From contig CAWCSF010000010.1 of assembly GCA_963798195.1 (NCBI GenBank), positions 310,001 to 374,000 of the forward strand: a DNA stretch of 64,000 bases. The letters are read 5' to 3'. Position numbers and translations under genes: made by a program. Origin of the DNA: CAVSRC01 sp963798195. Its GTDB lineage: Bacteria > Pseudomonadota > Alphaproteobacteria > Rhizobiales > Kaistiaceae. Below are positions 38,064-45,503 of the stretch, in pieces (position 1 is the stretch's first letter; the number at the start of each line of letters is the position of its first letter). Under the pieces are notes generated by a model. The model worked only from the letters and a program-made list of their open reading frames with translations. It was not told the DNA's origin and ran no database searches.

Positions 38064-39378
38064 GTGATCCGCACACTTAGCGACGATACGCTGCTGGTCT
38101 TCCTGTCGGATTGCCACATAGGTGGCAGTGATGGTCGGGATATCTTCGAGTTCCCCGGACGATCTTGTGCAGCTCTTCGAGGACCTCGATCGACACAATG
38201 GCCCGGTCGAGCTGGTTCTTGCCGGCGACTTCTTCGACTTTCTCAGGATCGCCGATGTCCCGACCGGCAAGAACCGGGCGACAGCGACGATCGAAAGGCC
38301 CGAATACGCTTCCCTCTTCGCGGCGCTTCGCCGCTTTGCCACGGCAGAGGGACGAAGGGTCGTCTACCTGCCCGGTAATCACGACGCCGAGGCGTGGTGG
38401 AACCGCGAAATCCAGGAAGACATCAGGCAGAACGGGATCGCGTCGGAGTTTGCCCTGTCCTATGCGGCCGTGTTTTCGTCCGCTCCGGACAAGCCGATCT
38501 ACTGCGAACACGGCAACGAGTTCGACCCGGACAACACCATCCGCGATTACAGCGACCCGCTGGACACGCCGCTCGGCGACCACATCGTCACGGATATCAT
38601 CCCGCGCTTGCCCAAGGGGTGGGCGGCCGACGCGCTCCAGCTCGATCAGATCGAGTATGTCTTTCCGCTCGCAACGATCCCGACCTGGATATCCGGTCGG
38701 CTTTTTTATGCGCTGGTCACTCAGGTTGTCGGCTGGCTGCTGATCCCGCTGGTCCTCGCCTACACGGCCTATCGCGTGGTCGCGGCGCTCCTCGGCCGAA
38801 GCGGCAGCGTGGTCACCGCGTTGTTCTTTGACCTCGCCTATGACATCGCCTTGCTGCTGATCACCTTCGGGTTGTTCTTCTTCTTCGCCCGCGTGATCGT
38901 CAATCGGGCTGTCCGCGCAGCACCGAAGAGAATGAGAACCACGCCCGAAGGGGGCCAATCGGGCGTGGTTGCCGCGATCCGGCACCGGCTCGAGTTGGGC
39001 GCCGCACCGCCACTTGGCGGCGAACTGCCCCGCGAGATGGCTGTGTTCGTCTCCGGTCATACCCACGCGCCGTCGCTGGACGGATACAGGCGCCCGTCGG
39101 GGGGCGCCGGCGTACTCGTGAATTCCGGCTGCTGGTTGCGTCAGCTTCGACCGCTGCGGACACGCTTCCGGTTGCCTACGGTTTTCGCGAATCAGTTCGC
39201 GCAAACGCATGTGCGCGTTCGGCTGGAGGATGCTCAGGTCCGGGTCGAGCTGTGGGAGCATCCGCGTCGCTCCCGCCAGCATCTCAGGGTGGTCGAGCGT
39301 CTGGCCGCCGCTGGCCGCTTGCCTGCGCAGCCTGACCCCAACGCCAAGCCGAACGTCCGAGCCGCCGCCTCGGTCTAG
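38064..39378 (+). pseudogene. Membrane-associated metallophosphoesterase, frameshifted
   Basis: A calcineurin-like phosphoesterase. Motifs LVFLSDCHIGGSDGRD (frame 1), then in frame 2 ELVLAGDFFDFLRI, VVYLPGNHDAEAWWN, CEHGNEFDPDN and VFVSGHTHAPSLDGY give the complete metal site. Two or three hydrophobic helices interrupt the domain between GNHDAE and SGHTH (about residues 200-270). The frames break at GAGTTC (38148-38153); deleting a T gives DIFESPDDLVQLF. A CCCC run right after it offers another place for the extra base. GTG start at 38064. Substrate unknown. Confidence 0.72.
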
Positions 39379-39470
39379 TTGGGCCGATACCCAAATCGAA
39401 ATGCTGACCTAGATACCAAAGTCCCTGCGGACTGCATCTCGGGTCCGCGAAATTCGCTGTTGGAGGATGG

Positions 39471-40247
39471 ATGCCGCAGATCGTCTGGCTCACAGGCGCG
39501 GGGAAGGGGATTGGCCGCGCCGTGGCGCTTGCCCTCGCCGCCGAGGGAAGAACGGTTGCAGCATCCGCGAGGACCGAGACAGATCTTGTCAGCCTCGCCG
39601 CCGAATCCGGTTCGAGTGCCGGGCGGATCGTGCCCTATCCGGTCGACATGACAGACGAGGCGGCGGTGATCGAGACCGTTGCGCGCATCGAGCAGGACCT
39701 CGGCGCTATCGATCTCGCCATCCTCAACGCGGGCACGCACCACCCCATCTCGGCCTACGATTTCGACACAGCCGCCTTCCGGAAGCTGGTGAACACCAAT
39801 CTGCTGGGCACCGTCCATTGTCTTGGGGCGGTCATGGCCCGGTTCGTTCGCCGCAAGAGCGGCACCATCGCGGTAGTTTCGTCCGTTGCCGGCTACCGTG
39901 GTCTGCCGACGGCCGCTGGTTACGGCGCGACGAAAGCGGCCCTGATCAATATGTGCGAGGCTCTCAAGCCTGAACTGGAGAACGTCGGCGTGCGCCTGGA
40001 GCTTATCAATCCGGGATTTGTCGATACGCCGCTTACCCGCAAGAACGACTTTCCCATGCCCTTCATGGTGTCGCCGGATCGCGCGGTGAAGGAAATTCTG
40101 AAAGGTCTTGATTCAGGAGCGTTCGAAACGGTCTTCCCGCTTCGCATGGCGGTCGCGATGAAGCTTTTGCGGCTGCTTCCCTACCGCCTGTTCTTCATGG
40201 TCACGCGGCGCATAACGCCACCGCCGCCCGGCCAGGACGAAGGGTGA
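39471..40247 (+). CDS. Short-chain dehydrogenase/reductase
   Basis: A 258-residue SDR with the NAD(P) motif WLTGAGKGIGRAVAL and active-site SSVAGYRGLPTAAGYGATKAAL (YxxxK). GGAGG precedes the ATG. It converges on the cyclopropane-synthase-like gene 9 bases away. Comparable SDR genes accompany the SigmaE-controlled lipid genes of Rhodobacter sphaeroides, but no TGATCC-N16-CGTA promoter is visible before this one. Confidence 0.8.
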   Translation: MPQIVWLTGAGKGIGRAVALALAAEGRTVAASARTETDLVSLAAESGSSAGRIVPYPVDMTDEAAVIETVARIEQDLGAIDLAILNAGTHHPISAYDFDTAAFRKLVNTNLLGTVHCLGAVMARFVRRKSGTIAVVSSVAGYRGLPTAAGYGATKAALINMCEALKPELENVGVRLELINPGFVDTPLTRKNDFPMPFMVSPDRAVKEILKGLDSGAFETVFPLRMAVAMKLLRLLPYRLFFMVTRRITPPPPGQDEG

Positions 40248-40256
40248 TCGAACGGT

Positions 40257-41471
40257 TTACTTCTTGGCGATTATGAACTGTCCGACGTCGGTCGCGCCGG
40301 TCCGGAAGCACGCCTCGCAGGAGTTCAGGTAATAGCGCCACATGCGCTGGAAGCGCTCGTCGAACCCGAGCCCGGAGACGGTTGGCCACGTGGCGGAGAA
40401 TTTCTCTCCCCAGCGCCTTAGCGTCTCGGCATAGCTGGCGCCAAAAAAATGAGTTTCCGCCAGCGTCAGGCCCGATTTCGCCACGACTTCCGCCAGCACG
40501 GCCGGAGAGGGCAGCATGCCGCCCGGGAAGATGTACCGCTGGATGAAGTCGACCGATTGCCGGTAGACCGGGAAGGTCTCGTTGGCGATCGTGATGACCT
40601 GGATCATGGCGCGTCCGCCATCGACAAGGCGGTCGCGGACGGCGTCGAAATAGACCGGCCAGTTCTTCTCGCCGACGGCTTCGAACATCTCGATGGAAAC
40701 GATCTTGTCGAAGCTGCCGGGCGTGTCGCGGTAGTCCTGCAGCCGAATCTCCACGCGCTCAGCCAACCCGGCCTTGGCCATCCGCTCGCGGGCATAGCGT
40801 GCCTGTTCTTCCGAGATCGTCAGGCAGGTCACCGACGCGCCAACACGCGCTGCAGCTTCGGCGAAGCCGCCCCAGCCGCAGCCGATCTCCAGAACGCGAT
40901 CGCCCGGCTTGATTTCGAGGCGGTCGATGATGCGCTGATACTTGGCGCGTTGGGCATCCGCCAACGGCATGTCACGCCCCTCGAAGAGCGCCGATGAGTA
41001 CGTCATCGTCTCGTCCAGCCAGTGCGCGTAGAAGTCGTTTCCGAGATCGTAGTGGTAGGCAATGTTGCGCTTCGCGCCCCGCCGCGTGTTGGCGTTGAAC
41101 CGGTGGCGGATGTTCGCAGCGAGGCGCATCGGCCACGACACGCGCAACGGCCCGTCCAGTGCTTTCTGGTTTATCAGGCCAAATTCAATCAGTGCCGTCA
41201 GGTCGGGTGTCGACCAGTCGCCATCCATGTACGATTCGGCGAAGCCGAGCTCACCGCCGAAGATCAGGCGCCAGACCGTGCGCGGACGCTGGATGCGCAT
41301 GGTCGCCGATGGTCCCGGCTCGCCGCCTTCGAATGTCCTGGCGCTGTTGTCGGGGAATATCAGTTGCAGTTGCCCGGAGGTGATTCTCTCTCCCCAGGCT
41401 TCCGCCACACGGCGCCAGAGCGGCCGCGGAGAGACAGACCCGCTGGCCATATCGCCTTGTGATGATGTCAT
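40257..41471 (-). CDS. Cyclopropane-fatty-acid-synthase-like methyltransferase
   Basis: A 404-residue SAM-dependent lipid methyltransferase. Features: NIAYHYDLGNDFYAHWLDETM (typical CFA N-region), VLEIGCGWGGFAEAAARVGA (SAM site), and FVQRYIFPGGMLPSPAVL-type ending (IQRYIFPGGMLP) with MWRYYLNSCEACFR. It acts on acyl chains of membrane phospholipids at the inner membrane. Its start overlaps the DUF1365 stop by 4 bases, and it is the last gene of a SigmaE-promoter operon. It may methylate vaccenate in the furan-fatty-acid route (UfaM-like), by analogy only. Confidence 0.82.
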   Translation of the reverse strand: MTSSQGDMASGSVSPRPLWRRVAEAWGERITSGQLQLIFPDNSARTFEGGEPGPSATMRIQRPRTVWRLIFGGELGFAESYMDGDWSTPDLTALIEFGLINQKALDGPLRVSWPMRLAANIRHRFNANTRRGAKRNIAYHYDLGNDFYAHWLDETMTYSSALFEGRDMPLADAQRAKYQRIIDRLEIKPGDRVLEIGCGWGGFAEAAARVGASVTCLTISEEQARYARERMAKAGLAERVEIRLQDYRDTPGSFDKIVSIEMFEAVGEKNWPVYFDAVRDRLVDGGRAMIQVITIANETFPVYRQSVDFIQRYIFPGGMLPSPAVLAEVVAKSGLTLAETHFFGASYAETLRRWGEKFSATWPTVSGLGFDERFQRMWRYYLNSCEACFRTGATDVGQFIIAKK

Positions 41472-42268
41472 TTGGCAGCGCCCTCCTTGGGCCGGGCAGG
41501 CACCACGCTAGCGGCGACCGCATGTTCCGCCTTGCGGTGCACGAAGACCGGCGTGCCCTTCATCCACAACTTGAAGGCTTCATAATGGATGCCAGCTACA
41601 ACTTTCAGCGTCATCAGCGGGTAGGCAAAGAACATGGCCAGCAGGGAGGCGTCGGACAGTTCACGTGCCCGTCCAGCGAACGAGGCAGTCATCAATGGGC
41701 CTTCCTTGTCTTTCTCATTGATGGAGACGAGCACCTTCTCTCCGGGAGGCGAAATCCGAAAATCGTAGCTGCAATCCATAGGCACGAATGGTGACACAAA
41801 GAACCGCTTTTCGCACGACTGCTGCACCACGCCAGTGTCAGTTTCCGCAACCGGAATGATGTAGGTATGCCGCTCTCCGTGGGTATTGCCGACCTCGTAG
41901 AGCATGGCGCGCAATTTTTCGTCCAGGCCGTAGCAGAAATACAACGTCAACGGATTGAAAACATACCCTAAAATCCGCGGGTAGCAGAGCACGGTGACCC
42001 GGCCGTTGCCGATATCGATTTCCGCTTCCGCGAGCCGCGCCTCGACCCAGTTCCGCAAACCGCCGGGCTGTCCGTCGCCATGGTCGCGATCGTGGAAACT
42101 GAAGAGCGCGCCGCGGTTGTAGCCAAAGAGCCGAAGTTCCCTGTCGAGGCGCGGGAGTTCGCCAAGATCGAACAGCGCCGAGAACACGCGGTAGCGCAAA
42201 TGGTGACGCCGTGGGCGCAGCCGCTGGTGGACGACGGTTCCGGCATAAAGGGCGGAGGTCCGGTTCAT
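41468..42268 (-). CDS. DUF1365 protein
   Basis: A 266-residue protein of the DUF1365 family, which is usually found between an amine-oxidase-like flavoprotein and a Cfa-like enzyme. Motifs: VVHQRLRPRRHHLRYRVFSALFDL, CYPRILGYVFNPLTLYFCY, VGNTHGERHTYIIP, FFVSPFVPMDCSYDFRI. The HxxxxxYxVF and FNPL motifs are conserved across the family. Its biochemical role is unsettled, and an oxygenase-like lipid step has been proposed for the cluster. Start overlaps the upstream stop (ATGA, 42265-42268). Confidence 0.82.
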   Translation of the reverse strand: MNRTSALYAGTVVHQRLRPRRHHLRYRVFSALFDLGELPRLDRELRLFGYNRGALFSFHDRDHGDGQPGGLRNWVEARLAEAEIDIGNGRVTVLCYPRILGYVFNPLTLYFCYGLDEKLRAMLYEVGNTHGERHTYIIPVAETDTGVVQQSCEKRFFVSPFVPMDCSYDFRISPPGEKVLVSINEKDKEGPLMTASFAGRARELSDASLLAMFFAYPLMTLKVVAGIHYEAFKLWMKGTPVFVHRKAEHAVAASVVPARPKEGAAK

Positions 42269-43626
42269 TCGGCGGCCTCCAGCCGTTCCGGCATGACCGG
42301 CAACCGCCCGGACTCGTTTTCCACGGTCCACGGGCGACGCACTCCGCCGATCGCTTCGGCGGCCGCGAGGCCCGATTGCAGTGCGTCTTCGTGGAAGCCG
42401 TACCCGAAGTAGCTGCCGCAGAACCACGTCCTGCGCCGCCCCTGAAGCTCCCACAGGGTGCTTTGGGCGGAGAGGGCGGTCTGGTCGAAGACCGGATGTT
42501 CGTAGCGGAAGGTGCCCTTCACGGTTTCCGGACGCGGATCGCGGTCGGGGTTGAGCGTGACGAACAATGGGTGCTTCTCGGGGATACCCTGCAGCCGGTT
42601 CATCCAGTAGGTCAGGCAGAGTGATCGCTTGCCGTCGGTCGACTCGCGCTGCAGGTAGTTCCAGGCCGACCACACGGCCCGCCGCTTCGGCATCAGCGTC
42701 GCATCCGAGTGCAGCACCGCTTCGTTCGTCGTGTAACGGAAGTTGCCGAGGATGCTGCGCTCGATCGGGTCGGCGTCGGAGAGCATCGCCAGCGCCTCGT
42801 CGGCGTGCGCTGCGATGACAACATCGGTGAACCGGTGTTGCACGCCTGCTGCGTCCTCGACCACGACGCCGGCCGCGCCGCGCATCACCCGGCGCGCAGG
42901 GCGGTTCAGAAACACGCTTCCGCCCAGCGGTGCGCGCAGGCGCTTGACGTATTCGCGGCTGCCGCCGACGACCGTCCGCCACTCGAAGCGGCTCCCGATG
43001 TCGAGCAGGCCGTGGCTGGAGAAGAAGCGCAGATACGCGCGCATCGGAATGTCGCGGACCCCGGCCGAGGTGGTCGACCAGATCGCGGCGCACATGGGCA
43101 GAACGTGGTCTTCGCCGAGCGCGCGCGAGAATTCGGATCGGTCGAGGAAATCGCCCAGTGTCATGTCACCCAGATCCGGGCACTCGACGTTCTCCCGCGC
43201 CCACGCATAAAACCGTACTATGTTGCGCAGGAGGCTCCAGAATTGCGGGCGCAGGATGTTCGCCCGCTGGCCGAAAATGCGGTTCAGGCCGTCGCTGGAA
43301 TATTCCAGGCGGCCCTCGCGCAGGGAGGCGGAAAACGACATGTCGGACGGTTTGGTGGCGACGCCCAGATGATCGAAGAGCGCGACCAGGTTCGGGTAGT
43401 TCTTGGCGTTGTAGACGATGAAGCCGGTATCGACCGGGATGGGGCCGTCGCTTGAATCGACCTCGACCGTATTGGAGTGACCGCCGGCCCATCCGGCCTT
43501 CTCGAATACCGTCACCGGATACCGGCTCGACAGCAGCCATGCAGCGGAGAGGCCGGCTATGCCGCTCCCGATGACCGCTATCGTTCGGGCTGGGTTTGGC
43601 GCCATGTCCTGCGGTCGGAACAGCAT
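42265..43626 (-). CDS. Flavin amine-oxidase-family FAD protein
   Basis: A 453-residue FAD protein. The dinucleotide fold AVIGSGIAGLSAAWLLSSRYPV and the following VFEKAGWAGGHSNTVEVD, then TGFIVYNAKNYPNL, resemble lipid/fatty-acid desaturase or dehydrogenase members of the amine oxidase family (UfaD-like). The ATG at 43626 has GAGG six bases upstream and lies 28 bases after the predicted transcription start of a SigmaE promoter. First gene of the operon FAD protein / DUF1365 / Cfa-like. Confidence 0.8.
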   Translation of the reverse strand: MLFRPQDMAPNPARTIAVIGSGIAGLSAAWLLSSRYPVTVFEKAGWAGGHSNTVEVDSSDGPIPVDTGFIVYNAKNYPNLVALFDHLGVATKPSDMSFSASLREGRLEYSSDGLNRIFGQRANILRPQFWSLLRNIVRFYAWARENVECPDLGDMTLGDFLDRSEFSRALGEDHVLPMCAAIWSTTSAGVRDIPMRAYLRFFSSHGLLDIGSRFEWRTVVGGSREYVKRLRAPLGGSVFLNRPARRVMRGAAGVVVEDAAGVQHRFTDVVIAAHADEALAMLSDADPIERSILGNFRYTTNEAVLHSDATLMPKRRAVWSAWNYLQRESTDGKRSLCLTYWMNRLQGIPEKHPLFVTLNPDRDPRPETVKGTFRYEHPVFDQTALSAQSTLWELQGRRRTWFCGSYFGYGFHEDALQSGLAAAEAIGGVRRPWTVENESGRLPVMPERLEAAE

Positions 43627-43661
43627 GTTCGTCCTCGGTGGAGATCGTTCGATGTCTCCAG

Positions 43662-43688
43662 TTACGGACGGGCCGGGAAAACGGATCA
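43662..43688 (-). promoter_or_regulatory. SigmaE (ECF11) promoter driving the lipid operon
   Basis: On the minus strand TGATCC (43688-43683), 16 bases, then CGTAA (43666-43662). This equals the RpoE/ChrR-type core promoter known from Rhodobacter sphaeroides (TGATCC with 18 bases to the TAA element). It ends 35 bases before the ATG at 43626. Confidence 0.8.
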
Positions 43689-43718
43689 CCAGGGCCAGAG
43701 ATTTTTTTCGCCGGACCG

Positions 43719-43745
43719 TGATCCAGATGGGCGGTTCCCCCGTAT
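43719..43745 (+). promoter_or_regulatory. SigmaE (ECF11) autoregulatory promoter
   Basis: On the plus strand TGATCC (43719-43724), 16 bases, then CGTAT (43741-43745), identical in build to the opposite promoter 30 bases away. It would start transcription near 43752. This argues against an ATG at 43753 as the ribosome-recruited start of the sigma gene. Confidence 0.78.
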
Positions 43746-43839
43746 CTGGACCATGCAAGCCGCCGCGCTCACCCTGCCGCATGCCCGCGTCCCCCCGGTT
43801 TTCCGGGGATTGTGGCTCGTGACCGCGCCCGGGCCTGGC

Positions 43840-44409
43840 ATGCGCGCAGGCGCGGCCGATGAGATGGCGGAGCGGATCGCCGCGGTGGCGCGCGCCGCCG
43901 ATCGCGACGCCTTTGCCGCATTGTTTCGCTATTACGCGCCGCGGGTGAAGGCCTATCTGATGAAGCTGGGGAGCGACGCGGCCGCGGCGGAAGAGTTGAT
44001 GCAGGAAGCCATGGTTCTCGTTTGGCGAAAAGCCGATCAGTTCGACCCGGCGCGGGCATCGCCATCGACCTGGGTCTTCGCGATCGCGCGAAACCTGCGC
44101 ATCGACGCTTTTCGCCGTGAGCGCCGCCCCGAGATCGACCTCGCCGACCCGGCGCTCGTTCCGGAATCGGAGACGTCCGCCGACACCGCCATGATGAACG
44201 ACCAGTCGGCGGGGCGGCTCAACGATGCCCTGCTGGCCCTGCCGGAAAACGAGCAGGCCGTGCTGCGTATGGCTTACTTCGAGGACAAGTCTCAGGCGCG
44301 CATTTCGAGCGAGCTCAGGATTCCGCTGGGCACGGTCAAGTCGCGCGTGCGCCTCGCGTTCGCGCGCCTGCGGGCCGCGCTCGGCGAAGAAGAGGAGGGG
44401 TCGCGATGA
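43840..44409 (+). CDS. rpoE: ECF sigma factor, RpoE of the ChrR group
   Basis: A 189-residue ECF sigma factor. Region 2 (FAALFRYYAPRVKAYLMKLG, then LMQEAMVLVWRKADQFDP and SPSTWVFAIARNLRIDAFRRE) and region 4 (LPENEQAVLRMAYFEDKSQARI, then LGTVKSRVRLAFARLR) are complete. With ChrR next to it, it belongs to the singlet-oxygen-responding group. The start is uncertain: ATG at 43840 fits the family N-terminus, but GTG at 43819 has GGGGA upstream. The ATG at 43753 lies at the predicted transcription start. Stop overlaps chrR (ATGA). Confidence 0.88.
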   Translation: MRAGAADEMAERIAAVARAADRDAFAALFRYYAPRVKAYLMKLGSDAAAAEELMQEAMVLVWRKADQFDPARASPSTWVFAIARNLRIDAFRRERRPEIDLADPALVPESETSADTAMMNDQSAGRLNDALLALPENEQAVLRMAYFEDKSQARISSELRIPLGTVKSRVRLAFARLRAALGEEEEGSR

Positions 44410-45062
44410 TCGCTACCCACCACGCCAGCGACGAACTGCTGGCCGACTACGAATCCGGCGCGTTGGCCGAAGGCTGGAGCCTCGCGGTTGCGACGCATCT
44501 GGCGCTCTGCCCGCACTGCCGCGCAAGAGCCCGCCTTGCCGCGTCCGTCGGCGGTGCGCTCCTTGATACGATCGAACCGGTCGCGCCGGACGACGATGCA
44601 CTTGCCGGCGTTCTTGGCCGGCTGGATGGCGCCGCGCCGGCCCGCGCGCCAACCGAAACGCCGTCGGCACGCCCGTCCCTCGTGCCCGAGCCGCTGCGCA
44701 GCTACATCGGCGGCAGCGACTTCGACGCCTTGCCCTGGCGCCGGCTGGGCGGCGGTGCGCGCGACCTGCGCATCCCGACGAAGGATGGCAAGACCAACGC
44801 GCGGCTCCTGCGCATCAAGGCAGGGGAGCCGGTGCCCGAGCATGGCCATCGCGGCATGGAATTGACCGTCGTGCTGACGGGAACGCTGTGCGACGGCGAT
44901 GAGCGCTTTCATCGTGGCGATCTCGAGGAGACCAACGAGTTGATCGAGCATCAGCCCGTCGCGGGGCCGGAGGCGGATTGCATCTGCCTCGCGGTCACCG
45001 ATGCTCCGCTCCGCTTCAAGAGCCTGCTGGTGCGCCTGGCGCAGCCCTTCCTTCAAATCTGA
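44406..45062 (+). CDS. chrR: Zinc anti-sigma factor ChrR
   Basis: A 218-residue anti-sigma factor that holds RpoE until singlet oxygen or peroxide disrupts it. The N-terminal zinc domain shows His at residue 6 and HLALCPHC at about 31-38 (HxxxCxxC). The C-terminal cupin domain has PEHGHRGMELTVVLTG (His-x-His and Glu) with a further His in LIEHQP, a complete metal set. Both domains are intact, so the switch should work. Confidence 0.88.
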   Translation: MIATHHASDELLADYESGALAEGWSLAVATHLALCPHCRARARLAASVGGALLDTIEPVAPDDDALAGVLGRLDGAAPARAPTETPSARPSLVPEPLRSYIGGSDFDALPWRRLGGGARDLRIPTKDGKTNARLLRIKAGEPVPEHGHRGMELTVVLTGTLCDGDERFHRGDLEETNELIEHQPVAGPEADCICLAVTDAPLRFKSLLVRLAQPFLQI

Positions 45063-45084
45063 ACCCAAGAGCAACGAAGAACCG

Positions 45085-45495
45085 ATGAGATTCGCAATCG
45101 CCTACGTCGCGTCCGCCGTCGCCTTCTTCGTTGCCGATTTTGTCTGGCTGAGCTTTGCCACGCCGCGTTTCTACCGGCCGCAGCTTGGCAATCTCCTGGC
45201 GGAGTCGCCGAACCTTCCCGTCGCCGCCCTGTTCTATCTCGTCTACGTCGTGGGCATCGTGCTGCTCGTGGTCTACCCCTCGGCTGCGGCGCGCTCCTTG
45301 CCCATGGCCATCGGCCTTGCCGCGCTGCTCGGGTTGGTCGCCTACGGCACCTACGACATCACCAACCTCTCCACGATCCGCGGATGGCCGCTGGCGATCA
45401 GTCTCATCGACATGACGTGGGGGGTCTGCGCCACGGTTATCGGGACGCTCGCCGGCTTCACCGCGCTCCGCCTGTTCGGGGCCTCGGCATCGTAG
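45085..45495 (+). CDS. DUF2177 membrane protein
   Basis: A 136-residue inner-membrane protein with four hydrophobic helices. It starts FAIAYVASAVAFFVADFVWLSF and has VGIVLLVVYPSAAARSL, TYDITNLSTIRGWPLAIS and VGTLAGFTAL-type segments. The middle TYDxTNL motif is a DUF2177 signature. Genes of this family follow rpoE-chrR in other alphaproteobacteria and form part of the SigmaE response. It lies 22 bases after chrR, likely in the same transcript. Confidence 0.78.
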   Translation: MRFAIAYVASAVAFFVADFVWLSFATPRFYRPQLGNLLAESPNLPVAALFYLVYVVGIVLLVVYPSAAARSLPMAIGLAALLGLVAYGTYDITNLSTIRGWPLAISLIDMTWGVCATVIGTLAGFTALRLFGASAS

Positions 45496-45503
45496 GCCGA
45501 CCG

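Noticed and set aside
38064..38075. TGATCC near the metallophosphoesterase start as a further SigmaE promoter
   Set aside because: No CGTA follows at 16 bases, and the site lies inside the coding sequence.
43477..43839. A longer N-terminus for the sigma factor
   Set aside because: It runs across both SigmaE promoters and into the flavoprotein gene's coding strand; it cannot be translated from the predicted transcript start except from 43753.
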